Assembly: GCA_021773235.1 (NCBI GenBank) | Contig: JAJFKL010000030.1 | Span: 124,001 to 188,000, forward strand | Length of the DNA stretch: 64,000 nucleotides | Reading direction: 5' to 3' | From: Gammaproteobacteria bacterium | GTDB taxonomy: Bacteria > Pseudomonadota > Gammaproteobacteria > Eutrophobiales > Eutrophobiaceae | Part shown: positions 16,577 through 25,705 of the stretch, in pieces | How positions within the stretch are numbered: position 1 is the first letter of the stretch | How the letters are laid out: each line of letters opens with the position of its first letter | Made by a program: the position numbers and the translations under genes | The notes under the pieces: generated by a model | Database searches by the model: none | What the model saw: only the letters and a program-made list of their open reading frames with translations | Told to the model about the DNA's origin: nothing

Positions 16577-17296
16577 ATGTTCGCAATAATTCATAAATGG
16601 CATAAAAAATTTGGTGTGTTTGTGGCACTGTTCGTAATCTTTTTAGTGATGAGTGGTATAGCTTTAAACCATAGCCAACAAATGCAGCTCAACAACAATT
16701 ATATCCAAACACAGTGGTTACTTGATCTTTATCAAATCAATCCTGCTAATGAACCAGTAAGCTTTGAAGCTGATGGGATTAGAGTTAGCCAACTTGGCGA
16801 GCGTATCTATTTTGATAAACGAGAGATTGCAAAAGATGTTCAGCAATTGATTGGGCTTGTTAGTACCAACGATGTTGTGACAGTTGCATTTGATGGGCAG
16901 TTATTGTTGCTCACGAAAGATGGCGAGACTATAGAACATCTTACTGGCGTTGAGGGAGTTCCCGCTGGTATGAAAGAGATAGGTTCAGACAGTCGCGGTG
17001 ATATTGTTATAAAAGCAGCGCATGGTTACTACCATGTCAATCTCGATGCGCTTGAATGGAAAGAATACGATTATCTTGAAGCGAGTTGGTTGCTTGCGTC
17101 AGCGATACCTGATGCATTAAACGAAGATCTTTTACATCAATATAGAGGCAGTGGCTTAACCATCGAAAGGGTGTTACTCGATCTTCATAGTGGACGTATC
17201 GTTGGTTCCTGGGGCGTTTATTTTGTCGATTTAATCGCATTATTATTGTTGGTGCTGTCTTGTACCGGCGTATGGATGTGGTGGAAGAGGGTTTAG
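16577..17296 (+). CDS. PepSY-type membrane protein
   Basis: This 239-residue protein has two membrane helices, at about residues 10-30 (after HKWHKKFG) and at 213-235 before a WWKRV end. The periplasmic part between them is about 180 residues. The HxWH start and the ending GVWMWWKR are typical of PepSY-associated membrane proteins, some of which act in ferric-siderophore reduction. It is translationally close to the FMN-binding protein, so the two probably work as an electron-transfer pair across the inner membrane. Confidence 0.78.
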   Translation: MFAIIHKWHKKFGVFVALFVIFLVMSGIALNHSQQMQLNNNYIQTQWLLDLYQINPANEPVSFEADGIRVSQLGERIYFDKREIAKDVQQLIGLVSTNDVVTVAFDGQLLLLTKDGETIEHLTGVEGVPAGMKEIGSDSRGDIVIKAAHGYYHVNLDALEWKEYDYLEASWLLASAIPDALNEDLLHQYRGSGLTIERVLLDLHSGRIVGSWGVYFVDLIALLLLVLSCTGVWMWWKRV

Positions 17297-17318
17297 ATAG
17301 CGTCATTAAAATGTAATT

Positions 17319-17337
17319 CGGAATCATTATCATTTAT
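17319..17337. promoter_or_regulatory. Weak Fur-box-like site upstream of the ferric transporter
   Basis: CGGAATCATTATCATTTAT matches 11 of 19 Fur consensus positions, with a good central ATCATTATCATT. It is about 30 bases before the binding-protein gene. The match is weaker than the two other sites. Confidence 0.45.
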
Positions 17338-17367
17338 ACTTCCAGAATAAATAATATTAATACTAAA

Positions 17368-18375
17368 ATGAAAAAACTATTCATCTTCTTACTCATATTG
17401 ATTCAATATCAGCTAGTTACCGCTGCTGAGGTCAATATCTATTCCGCACGTAAAGAAGCCTTAATAAAACCATTACTGGACAAATTCAAAAAAGAAACAG
17501 GAATTTCGGTAAATATCGTTTCCGGCAAGGCTGATACATTACTTAAACGTCTGGAGGTTGAAGGTAGAAATACCCCGGCGGATCTTTTATTAACTGTAGA
17601 TGTTGCACGTTTGATAAGAGCAAAAGAGAAGGGGCTTTTTCAACAGGTCGATTCTGAATTATTGAATAAAATAATCCCTGAAAATTATCGTGATGATGAT
17701 AAACAGTGGTTTGGCTTGTCATTACGTTCACGAGTGATTATTTATGCGCCAGATCGTGTTAATGAAAGCGACCTGGATAGTTATATAGATCTCGCAGATA
17801 AAAAATGGGCTAATCGTATCTGTGTGCGCTCATCATCAAATGTTTACAATCAGTCTTTAGTCGCTGCGATGATAGCTAATTATGGTCTTGAGAAAGCAGA
17901 ACGCTGGGCGACTGGATTGGTGAATAATTTTGCTAGACCACCTAAAGGTGGTGACCGTGATCAAATTAAAGCCGTCGCTGCTGGCGTATGTGATGCTGCC
18001 TTAGTAAATAATTATTATTTGGCAGGCATGCTTGAGTCGAGCCAAAAGAGTGAAGTCGTAGCAGCTAATAAGATCAAATTATTCTGGCCTAATCAGGATG
18101 GTCGCGGTGCACATATGAATGTTAGTGGTGCGGGTGTACTGAAACCGGCAAAGCATAAAAAAGAAGCCATACAATTGCTGGAATTTCTTGTTAGCGATTA
18201 TGCGCAACAATGGTATGCCGATATCAATCATGAATATTCAATAAACCCTGGCATTGAAAGTAGTTCGGTTTTGAAAAGTTGGGGGAAATTTAAGGCAGAC
18301 GATCTTAACCTTGGCTTATTAGGACAACATAATACCGATGCGGTACTGTTAATGGACCGAGTAGGCTGGAAGTAA
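17368..18375 (+). CDS. Fe(III) ABC transporter substrate-binding protein
   Basis: This 335-residue periplasmic binding protein has a signal peptide (1-19, cut after VTA). The mature start EVNIYSARKEALIKPLLDKF is that of the FutA/IdiA/FbpA group. The conserved adjacent tyrosines of the iron site are seen in LVNNYYLAGML, and NVYNQSLVAAMI fits the lobe hinge. The permease follows 13 bases later and the ATPase overlaps that, forming a complete importer. The Fur-like site upstream supports iron. Confidence 0.92.
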   Translation: MKKLFIFLLILIQYQLVTAAEVNIYSARKEALIKPLLDKFKKETGISVNIVSGKADTLLKRLEVEGRNTPADLLLTVDVARLIRAKEKGLFQQVDSELLNKIIPENYRDDDKQWFGLSLRSRVIIYAPDRVNESDLDSYIDLADKKWANRICVRSSSNVYNQSLVAAMIANYGLEKAERWATGLVNNFARPPKGGDRDQIKAVAAGVCDAALVNNYYLAGMLESSQKSEVVAANKIKLFWPNQDGRGAHMNVSGAGVLKPAKHKKEAIQLLEFLVSDYAQQWYADINHEYSINPGIESSSVLKSWGKFKADDLNLGLLGQHNTDAVLLMDRVGWK

Positions 18376-18388
18376 TATAGAGACCCCG

Positions 18389-20080
18389 ATGCTTGCTACT
18401 CGTGCTGCTCAAGCATTACCCAACGCCTTAGCTTTTAAAACAAGCTTACTCAAGCTAACGAAATGGAACTCAGTTTTAGTTTTTCTCTCATTACTGTTTA
18501 GTATTCCACTTGCTGTCGTATTTGGTTCTCTTTTTTTCCCTGAGTATGAAGTATGGGAGCATCTAAGAGCGACCGTTTTAACGGACTATATTGGAAACTC
18601 ATTAGCGTTGTTGGTCGGTGTTGGCTTCTTTAGTTTATTGCTCGGCGTTATTCCCGCATGGATGGTAACCATGTACCGATTTCCCTTCAGCCGCCAGCTT
18701 GAGTGGGCATTGTTATTACCTATGTCCATGCCAGCCTACATTATCGCCTATAGTTATACCGGTGCGTTGGATGTGGCTGGTCCATTACAAACTATGATTC
18801 GAGAATTTACCGGTTGGCAGTATCGTGATTATTGGTTTCCGGAAGTTCGTTCCTTGGGTGGCGCAATAGCGATGTTGTCGTTGGTTCTATACCCATATAT
18901 CTATTTATTAGCGCGCTCTGCATTTATAGAACAATCGGTTTGTGTATTGGAAGTGTCGCGTACATTGGGATGTAATGCTGTCGATGCCTTCAGACGTGTC
19001 GCCTTGCCATTAGCGCGCCCCGCCATCATGGTCGGTCTTTCACTCGTCGTGATGGAGACCTTGGCTGATTACGGCACAGTTCAATATTTTGGTGTGTCGG
19101 CATTTACGACGGGGATCTTCAGGACATGGTTTGGATTGGGTAATAGTCTCGCTGCTGCACAACTATCTGCATTATTGTTAATGTTTGTCGCAGTATTCTT
19201 GTATCTTGAAAAGCGATCTCGAAAACAAGCGCGATATCACCATACCAGTAATCGTTACAGTTCATTGATGCAGCAACGATTGACAAAAGGGCATGGCTTA
19301 ATTGCTTTAACTATTTGCGCGGCGCCATTAGTGTTTGGTTTCATTATTCCGGTCTCTCTTTTAATCAACTGGGCCATAGATACCTACGCTGAAGTCCTCG
19401 GTAAAGATTTTTATTTATTATTGTTTCATAGTTTGCTGTTGGCTTTTGTCACCTCTATATTAGCCTTGCTTATCGCTTTGTTCATGGCGTATTCAAATAG
19501 AAACAACCAGTCACTACTCAATCGTATCTTGGTACGGTTTGTCAGTATGGGTTATGCGATACCCGGTACTGTTATTGCCGTGGGTGTTTTAATCCCGTTC
19601 GCCTGGTTCGATAATTCATTAGATTCTTTGTTAATTGAAAATTTAAATATCAGCAGTGGTCTATTGATCAGTGGCACGGTATTTACACTTGTCTTCGCCT
19701 ACTTAGTTCGTTTTTTAGCGGTGTCTATTAATACTGTTGAGGCAGCATTGGGTAAAATAAAGCCGGTCATGGATGAGGTTGCAAAGACAACCGGTATGCG
19801 AGCGGGGACAATTGTTAAACGTATTCACATACCAATGATGCGCGGTAGTTTATTGACAGCGCTATTATTAGTCTTTGTTGATGTACTTAAAGAATTACCT
19901 GCGACGCTTATATTAAGACCTTTTAATTTTAATACACTTGCGGTGCGAACTTATGAACTTGCCAATGAAGAGTTGTTGGCAGAAGCTGCAGTACCTGCGC
20001 TAGCAATAGTTATTGCTGGTATCATTCCGGTAATTATTATTAGTAACTCAATTTCACGATCACGTCCTGGCCATGAATAA
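18389..20080 (+). CDS. Fe(III) ABC transporter permease (fused two-domain)
   Basis: This 563-residue inner-membrane protein has about twelve predicted helices in two homologous halves. Each half has the binding-protein-dependent EAA loop (EVSRTLGCNAVDAFRRVALPLARP in the first, EVAKTTGMRAGTIVKRIHIPMMRG in the second). This is the FbpB/FutB arrangement. It begins 13 bases after the binding-protein gene and ends by overlapping the ATPase gene by 8 bases. Confidence 0.92.
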   Translation: MLATRAAQALPNALAFKTSLLKLTKWNSVLVFLSLLFSIPLAVVFGSLFFPEYEVWEHLRATVLTDYIGNSLALLVGVGFFSLLLGVIPAWMVTMYRFPFSRQLEWALLLPMSMPAYIIAYSYTGALDVAGPLQTMIREFTGWQYRDYWFPEVRSLGGAIAMLSLVLYPYIYLLARSAFIEQSVCVLEVSRTLGCNAVDAFRRVALPLARPAIMVGLSLVVMETLADYGTVQYFGVSAFTTGIFRTWFGLGNSLAAAQLSALLLMFVAVFLYLEKRSRKQARYHHTSNRYSSLMQQRLTKGHGLIALTICAAPLVFGFIIPVSLLINWAIDTYAEVLGKDFYLLLFHSLLLAFVTSILALLIALFMAYSNRNNQSLLNRILVRFVSMGYAIPGTVIAVGVLIPFAWFDNSLDSLLIENLNISSGLLISGTVFTLVFAYLVRFLAVSINTVEAALGKIKPVMDEVAKTTGMRAGTIVKRIHIPMMRGSLLTALLLVFVDVLKELPATLILRPFNFNTLAVRTYELANEELLAEAAVPALAIVIAGIIPVIIISNSISRSRPGHE

Positions 20081-21119
20081 AGCAATCGAATTAAAAGATA
20101 TTTCATTATCAATAGATGGTCGACCTATATTGGAAGATGTTTCATTTGGTGTTCCCGAGGCCGGGATCGCCTGTCTACTTGGGCCTAGCGGTTGTGGTAA
20201 GACGACCTTGTTACGTTGTATCGCAGGTTTTGAAAGACAACATAAAGGTGAAGTATGGATCAAAGGTGTCAGGGCGAGTAATCCGGCGCACCATCTTCCG
20301 GTAGAGCAGCGGCACATTGGCATGGTATTTCAAGACTATGCTTTATTTCCGCATATGAGTGTCAAAGACAATATTGTTTTTGGTCTGAAAAATCAGAAGC
20401 CAAAGATGATGAGACAACGCTTGGATGAATTAGTGGAATTACTTTCTTTAGAGAAGCACATCAATAAATATCCGCATAGTTTGTCTGGTGGCCAACAGCA
20501 ACGTGCTGCCTTGGCGCGTGCAATGGCACCGCGTCCAGGTGTGTTGTTATTAGACGAACCATTCGCGAGTCTTGATGTAGAGCTGCGCGAACAAATAGCA
20601 CGAGAACTTCGGCAGATATTAAAACACGATGGCATAACCACAATAATGGTCAGTCACAATCAACTTGAAGCATTTGCCATGGCGGATGTTGTTGGTGTAA
20701 TGGATGAGGGACAGTTACTTCAATGGGATACTGCATTTGATCTTTATCATGAACCGAAATCAGCAATGGTAGCTGATTTTGTCGGTGAAGGTGTCTTTAT
20801 TAGCGGCGAAGTTATCAATGATAAAGAGGTCAAAACAGAGATTGGCATTATTCAAAGCGCTGTTGCTCATGATACAGGGATAGGTAATAAAGTACGTGTT
20901 TTAATTAGACCGGATGATATTTTGCATGATGACGATAGCAGCATGACAGCGCGAGTCACAGACAAGGCATTCAGGGGTGCCGAGTTTTTATACACGCTTG
21001 AACTAGAGAGTGGGTTACGAGTATTGAGTCTTGTGCCGAGTCATCATGATCACCCAATGAATGAACCTATCGGTATACGCTTGGAAATAGATCACCTGGT
21101 TATTTTTCCTGAGAAATAG
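20073..21119 (+). CDS. Fe(III) ABC transporter ATP-binding protein
   Basis: This 348-residue ATPase has Walker A GPSGCGKTT (37-45), a Q-loop (MVFQDYALFPHM), signature LSGGQQQR and Walker B LLLDEP. The C-terminal domain after about residue 240 is the TOBE-like regulatory region of the FbpC/PotA class. It overlaps the permease gene by 8 bases, indicating translational coupling. It completes the Fur-associated iron importer. Confidence 0.93.
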   Translation: MNKAIELKDISLSIDGRPILEDVSFGVPEAGIACLLGPSGCGKTTLLRCIAGFERQHKGEVWIKGVRASNPAHHLPVEQRHIGMVFQDYALFPHMSVKDNIVFGLKNQKPKMMRQRLDELVELLSLEKHINKYPHSLSGGQQQRAALARAMAPRPGVLLLDEPFASLDVELREQIARELRQILKHDGITTIMVSHNQLEAFAMADVVGVMDEGQLLQWDTAFDLYHEPKSAMVADFVGEGVFISGEVINDKEVKTEIGIIQSAVAHDTGIGNKVRVLIRPDDILHDDDSSMTARVTDKAFRGAEFLYTLELESGLRVLSLVPSHHDHPMNEPIGIRLEIDHLVIFPEK

Positions 21120-21220
21120 AAGTGTACTCAGGGTGGCGGTAAGTCTTTTCCTGTCTTAAACTACGTAGACAAAGCAGTTTATTTAATATTAATCATAATA
21201 AAAATGAGTGGTCAAAGCTG

Positions 21221-21613
21221 ATGCATAGTGTTCCTTCCGATTTAAAATATACGAGTACACACACCTGGGTAGAAGACATGGGCGAAAATACCTATCGGGT
21301 TGGAATAACAGATTTTGCTCAAGACGAACTAGGAGATGTTGTTTTTGTTGAGATGCCAGAAATAGATCGTGAGTATGGCCAGACTGATGAATGTGCTGTT
21401 GTTGAGTCAGTTAAATCGACATCTGATATCTATTGTCCATTAAGCGGTATTATTCTGGAGGTTAATCCGGCACTGGAAGACGCCCCTGAAATAATTAATT
21501 CAGAGCCCTATAGTGACGGATGGATATTTGTAATTAAAACAAACGACGAGTCCGAGCTGGATGAATTAATTGATGCGGATAGTTATACAGAACTAACAGA
21601 AGAGGGTTTATAA
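21221..21613 (+). CDS. gcvH: Glycine cleavage system H protein
   Basis: This 130-residue lipoyl carrier shuttles the aminomethyl group between the P and T proteins. Lipoyl Lys65 is in VESVKSTSD, the family pattern, and the glycine-rich DFAQDELGDVVFVE strand is typical. gcvT and gcvP are not adjacent, although a GcvR-like protein is encoded at 58120-58647. It is separated from tpx by one base. Isolated gcvH can also serve as a lipoate relay. Confidence 0.95.
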   Translation: MHSVPSDLKYTSTHTWVEDMGENTYRVGITDFAQDELGDVVFVEMPEIDREYGQTDECAVVESVKSTSDIYCPLSGIILEVNPALEDAPEIINSEPYSDGWIFVIKTNDESELDELIDADSYTELTEEGL

Positions 21614-21614
21614 A

Positions 21615-22112
21615 ATGGCAACAATAACTTTACAAGGTAATGAAATTCATACGAACGGTGATTTGCCAAAAGTAGGTGACGATGCACCAGATTTTTCTTT
21701 GGTTAATGCAGAGCTTGGAGATGTCTCGCTTGCGACATATAAGGGTAAGAAAAAATTACTCAGCATAGTGCCAAGTTTAGATACACCCGTTTGCGCTACC
21801 TCGACAAAAAAGTTTAATGAAACAGCAAAGGAAAAAACAGATGCTGTTTTTCTAATGATTGCTGCTGATCTACCTTTTGCAATGTCACGGTTTTGTGCGG
21901 CTGAAAGCACAGATAATGTTATTGCCTTATCTATGATGCGTTCGCGAAAGTTTGCCAAAGACTATGGTGTCTTGATTGAAGACGGTCCATTAGCGGGCAT
22001 AACGGCAAGAGCACTTGTAGTTATCGATGAGAATGACAAGGTTATTCATTCAGAGTTAGTGCCAGAGATTGCACAAGAACCAAATTACGATGCGGCACTC
22101 GCAACAATATAA
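21615..22112 (+). CDS. tpx: Thiol peroxidase
   Basis: This 165-residue peroxiredoxin of the Tpx group reduces hydroperoxides in the periplasm or cytosol. The peroxidatic Cys60 is in SLDTPVCATST and the resolving Cys94 in RFCAAES, as in E. coli Tpx. It follows gcvH by one base and precedes dgkA by about 45. Confidence 0.95.
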   Translation: MATITLQGNEIHTNGDLPKVGDDAPDFSLVNAELGDVSLATYKGKKKLLSIVPSLDTPVCATSTKKFNETAKEKTDAVFLMIAADLPFAMSRFCAAESTDNVIALSMMRSRKFAKDYGVLIEDGPLAGITARALVVIDENDKVIHSELVPEIAQEPNYDAALATI

Positions 22113-22155
22113 TTCAAAGAATATTCTAAAATAAGACAAGGATGTAACTAAGACT

Positions 22156-22518
22156 ATGGCCTCGCAAGGAACAAGCGGTTTAGCGAGGCTAGTAAAGGCA
22201 ACGCAATTTTCCTGTAAAGGGCTCAAGGCTGCTTTTGCTAATGAACAAGCCTTTAGACAAGAAGTTTATCTAAGCATTGTCTTAATTCCTCTGGCTTTAT
22301 ATCTTGGTGAAAACGGACTTGAGCGCGCACTACTTATCAGTGTTGTCCTATTAATATTGGTCATTGAATTAATAAACTCAGGTATAGAAGCGATTGTCGA
22401 TCGGGTAAGCACAGATCATCATGAATTATCTGGCCGAGCAAAAGATATTGGTTCAGCAGCAGTTTTACTTTCTTTAATTAATGCTGCCATAGTTTGGGCC
22501 TTAGTTCTGATTAAGTAA
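22156..22518 (+). CDS. dgkA: Diacylglycerol kinase
   Basis: This 120-residue inner-membrane enzyme phosphorylates diacylglycerol for lipid recycling. The amphipathic start (KATQFSCKGLKAAFANEQAFRQE), then three helices and the motif ELINSGIEAIVDRVS are the DgkA hallmarks. Its stop codon overlaps the start of the next gene, the LpxR-like protein, which also works on envelope lipid. Confidence 0.95.
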   Translation: MASQGTSGLARLVKATQFSCKGLKAAFANEQAFRQEVYLSIVLIPLALYLGENGLERALLISVVLLILVIELINSGIEAIVDRVSTDHHELSGRAKDIGSAAVLLSLINAAIVWALVLIK

Positions 22519-23606
22519 TGTGTATTAGGAAAGCTCTTCTAGTATTAATCGCATTTTGTTTTTCAAGCTCGACTATCGCAGATAATTCCCAGGCAAATAG
22601 TTCCTTGCCTGATAAACCACCACACGAATCCTGGACCTTTAGCTTTGGTTATGAAAACGATCTGTTTGCAGATACTGATCGTTTTTATACTAACGGTATT
22701 CAACTCAACTGGATCTCACCAGAGCTAAAATGGTTTGAAGATTTGGAATGGTTCAAGCAAGACACTTTTCTAAGTCGCCAGGCCAGAAATTTTATCAACA
22801 TATTGCCGTTTAGTAGTGATCCTGATCGACAACGACATTTGTCATTTTCCTTGGGACAAAAAATGTTTACCCCACAAGATATTGTCAGCAGTGGATTAGT
22901 GGTCAATGAGCGACCCTATGCTGGCTGGTTATATGGAGACATAGCGTTTCATAGTAAAAATCAACGGCGACTCGATACCTTCGAAATACAATTAGGCATC
23001 ATTGGTGATATTTCTTTGGCAGAAGAGGCGCAGGATCTGGTTCATTCACTTCGTGGGATCGATAAAGCCAATGGTTGGGACAATCAACTCGAGAACGAAG
23101 TCGGTATTGCGCTTATTTATGATCGTAAACAACGATTGATAAGACGTACAGACATGGTGGGTTTATTAGGCTTTGATACGATCATGCACGGTGGTGTTGC
23201 ATTGGGTAATGTGTTTACTCATTTCAATACAGGTGCCGAATTTCGTTTTGGTTGGAATATACCAACGGATTTTGGTTCTGCCTTAATACGCCCAGCTGGT
23301 AATACAAACGCGCCAACAGATGCAACCGATCCACGCTATCAACACGGCAAAAATGCAATAAGTTTCTATCTCTTTGCCGCCGCGAATGGGCGGTGGGTGT
23401 TACGTGATATATTTCTCGATGGAAATACATTTGAAGATAGCCATAGTATCGACAAGAAATCCTTGGTTGGAGAATTTGTTCTTGGCTCTAGCGTGGTTAT
23501 AAAGAATTTTAAAGTTTCTTATGCTCAGGTTTTTCGTGCCAAGGAATTTAAAGGACAAGCAAACGGACAGAGTTTTGGATCGATATCACTGTCTTATACG
23601 TACTAA
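22518..23606 (+). CDS. LpxR-like outer-membrane lipid A deacylase
   Basis: This 362-residue protein has a signal peptide (about 1-21) and a barrel ending in SLSYTY. The start of the mature part, FSFGYENDLFADTDRFYTNG, carries the Asn-Asp pair of the LpxR/DUF2219 family, whose characterised member removes the 3' acyloxyacyl group from lipid A. The motif NERPYAGWLYGD is also typical. Substrate here is inferred by family. It starts at the dgkA stop, so both are likely cotranscribed. Confidence 0.82.
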   Translation: MCIRKALLVLIAFCFSSSTIADNSQANSSLPDKPPHESWTFSFGYENDLFADTDRFYTNGIQLNWISPELKWFEDLEWFKQDTFLSRQARNFINILPFSSDPDRQRHLSFSLGQKMFTPQDIVSSGLVVNERPYAGWLYGDIAFHSKNQRRLDTFEIQLGIIGDISLAEEAQDLVHSLRGIDKANGWDNQLENEVGIALIYDRKQRLIRRTDMVGLLGFDTIMHGGVALGNVFTHFNTGAEFRFGWNIPTDFGSALIRPAGNTNAPTDATDPRYQHGKNAISFYLFAAANGRWVLRDIFLDGNTFEDSHSIDKKSLVGEFVLGSSVVIKNFKVSYAQVFRAKEFKGQANGQSFGSISLSYTY

Positions 23607-23751
23607 ATTAAATGTAAGAATCTGTATCAAATAATTGATAAGCTTGAGTGATTAGGGTTTATTCTTTTAAATAACAATATACGATAATGGAAGTAGGGCG
23701 TGTTTTCGTACAAACTGCAACCGAAAGCTACTTTAATTCTGGAGGAAGAGT

Positions 23752-24786
23752 ATGACGGCGAATAGTTACTATGGTCAGGAAGGACATGGCCCGTATGAAC
23801 TTATGGACATCGGTACATTAGAGTTGGAAGAGGGTGGTTCAATCTCAAACTGCCAACTCGCCGTTGCCACGCATGGCACGCTTAGCGCTGAAAAGGATAA
23901 TGCGATCCTTGTCACTACCTGGTATTCAGGCACTAGTAAGATTATGGAGGATGTATACATCGGTCCTGGTCGTGCACTTGATCCAGATAAGTATTTTATT
24001 GTTGTGGTTAACCAGATCGGTGACGGCTTGTCGACCTCACCACACAATTCTGATGGGCCATCATTTCCCAAGGTACGTATCGGTGATGACGTACGTGCTC
24101 AACACAAACTGTTGACTGAAACATTTGGTATAACAAGTCTCGCGCTTGTTGTAGGTGGTTCAATGGGTGCACAGCAAACTTATGAATGGGCAGTGCGTTA
24201 CCCTGATATGGTAAAACGTGCTGCACCGATCGCTGGAACTGCAAAAAATACCGAGCATGATTTTCAATACACTGAGACGCTCATCGAGGCCATTACCACT
24301 GATCCAAAATTCAATAATGGTGATTATGCAGATTCAACAGAAGTGGCTGCTGGGTTGAGAAGACACGCGAAGTTGTGGACTGTGATGGGTTGGAGTACTG
24401 AGTTTTTTCGTCAGAATCGTCATCAAGCTCTCGGTTTCGAATCAATGCAAGCGTTTGTTGATGAATTCATGACGGGCTACTTTGCCCCTATGGATCCGAA
24501 TAATCTGTTATGCCTAGCCTGGAAATGGCAACGCGGTGATGTAAGCCGACATACCGATGGCGATTTGGCTGCAGCGCTAGGTCGAATTACAGCGAAGACG
24601 TATGTCATGCCGATCAGTCATGATATGTTTTTTCCACCTACAGACTGTGAAATTGAGCAACAACTCATACCAAATAGTGAGTTCAAAGTCATAGACAGTA
24701 TAGATGGTCATCTTGCCTTGTTTGGAACCGACCCTGATTGTCAGGCGCAGATCGATACTGTGTTAAAGGAACTGTTGGCGTCGTAA
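23752..24786 (+). CDS. MetX-like alpha/beta hydrolase
   Basis: This 344-residue protein belongs to the homoserine O-acetyltransferase-like group. The nucleophile elbow is GGSMGAQQ with Ser137, an Asp candidate lies in SHDMFFPPTD and the His in DGHLALFG. A GGAGGA ribosome binding site precedes the ATG. It is followed by an enoyl-CoA hydratase and an acyl-CoA ligase, so a true methionine role is doubtful. Acyl transfer or hydrolysis in a catabolic path is as likely. Confidence 0.75.
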   Translation: MTANSYYGQEGHGPYELMDIGTLELEEGGSISNCQLAVATHGTLSAEKDNAILVTTWYSGTSKIMEDVYIGPGRALDPDKYFIVVVNQIGDGLSTSPHNSDGPSFPKVRIGDDVRAQHKLLTETFGITSLALVVGGSMGAQQTYEWAVRYPDMVKRAAPIAGTAKNTEHDFQYTETLIEAITTDPKFNNGDYADSTEVAAGLRRHAKLWTVMGWSTEFFRQNRHQALGFESMQAFVDEFMTGYFAPMDPNNLLCLAWKWQRGDVSRHTDGDLAAALGRITAKTYVMPISHDMFFPPTDCEIEQQLIPNSEFKVIDSIDGHLALFGTDPDCQAQIDTVLKELLAS

Positions 24787-24866
24787 GCTTAACTTAGGAT
24801 TGAAATCTTATTGCTAAAGGGTTTTTACACGGATAAAGTTAATTATTCTTTAGTCGTAATATCCTT

Positions 24867-25679
24867 TTGGAGAAAATCATGTCAGTCAATGCGAATGAAA
24901 TTATCAATGATGAAATATTATTGATCGATATTGAAGCCGGTATTGCCAAACTCACATTGAATCGGCCGTTGCAATACAATGCCTTGTCGGGCGCTATGTT
25001 GTCGGCATTACAAAACGCTATCGATAACATTTCACAAGACAAATCAGTACGTGTGGTTATCATTGCTGCGAATGGCAAGGCCTTTTGTGCTGGACATGAT
25101 TTAAAAGAGGTGCGTTCCAGTGACGATCCTGAATTTCATAAAGTCTTATTCACTCAATGCAGTAGCTTTATGCAATCGATTAGCGAACTCCCACAGCCGG
25201 TTATCGCTGAAGTTAAAGGCATAGCAACAGCCGCGGGTTGCCAACTGGTAGCAGCATGTGATCTTGCCATTGCAGAAGAGGGTGCGCGTTTTGCGGTCTC
25301 TGGAATCAATGTTGGCCTATTTTGTTCAACTCCTGCAGTGGCACTTAGTCGTAATATGCACCGCAAGCAGGCGATGAAGATGTTGCTCACTGGCGAATTT
25401 ATAGATGCAACAACGGCACAGCAATTTGGATTGATCAATGAAGTGGTCTCTGCTGATGATCTAACCGCAAAGACAAGAGAGCTTGCTGAGATTATTTCCA
25501 ATAAGTCTGCATTGGCTATTGGACTTGGTAAAAAATTGTTTTACCAACAATTAAACATGGATCTTAGTGCTGCGTATGGTGCTGCCAATGAAACTATAGT
25601 TTGTAATATAGATAGTCATGATGCCAGGGAAGGAATAGATGCATTCATAGAAAAGCGCAAACCAAAATGGAATCAGTAA
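24867..25679 (+). CDS. Enoyl-CoA hydratase/isomerase family protein
   Basis: This 270-residue crotonase-fold protein has the oxyanion-hole segments FCAGHDLKEV and IATAAGCQLVAACD. Of the two acidic residues common in classic hydratases, the match is not complete, so the exact reaction is open. The start may be 24879 (MSVNANEII), which has a GGAGA before it. It sits between the MetX-like protein and an acyl-CoA ligase on the same strand, suggesting acyl-CoA catabolism. Confidence 0.82.
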   Translation: MEKIMSVNANEIINDEILLIDIEAGIAKLTLNRPLQYNALSGAMLSALQNAIDNISQDKSVRVVIIAANGKAFCAGHDLKEVRSSDDPEFHKVLFTQCSSFMQSISELPQPVIAEVKGIATAAGCQLVAACDLAIAEEGARFAVSGINVGLFCSTPAVALSRNMHRKQAMKMLLTGEFIDATTAQQFGLINEVVSADDLTAKTRELAEIISNKSALAIGLGKKLFYQQLNMDLSAAYGAANETIVCNIDSHDAREGIDAFIEKRKPKWNQ

Positions 25680-25705
25680 AAATTAAATAAACAGGTCGTT
25701 TTTAA

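Noticed and set aside
23752-24786. Homoserine O-acetyltransferase metX as a firm name
   Set aside because: The fold and GGSMG elbow fit, but the neighbours are acyl-CoA genes, not methionine genes.
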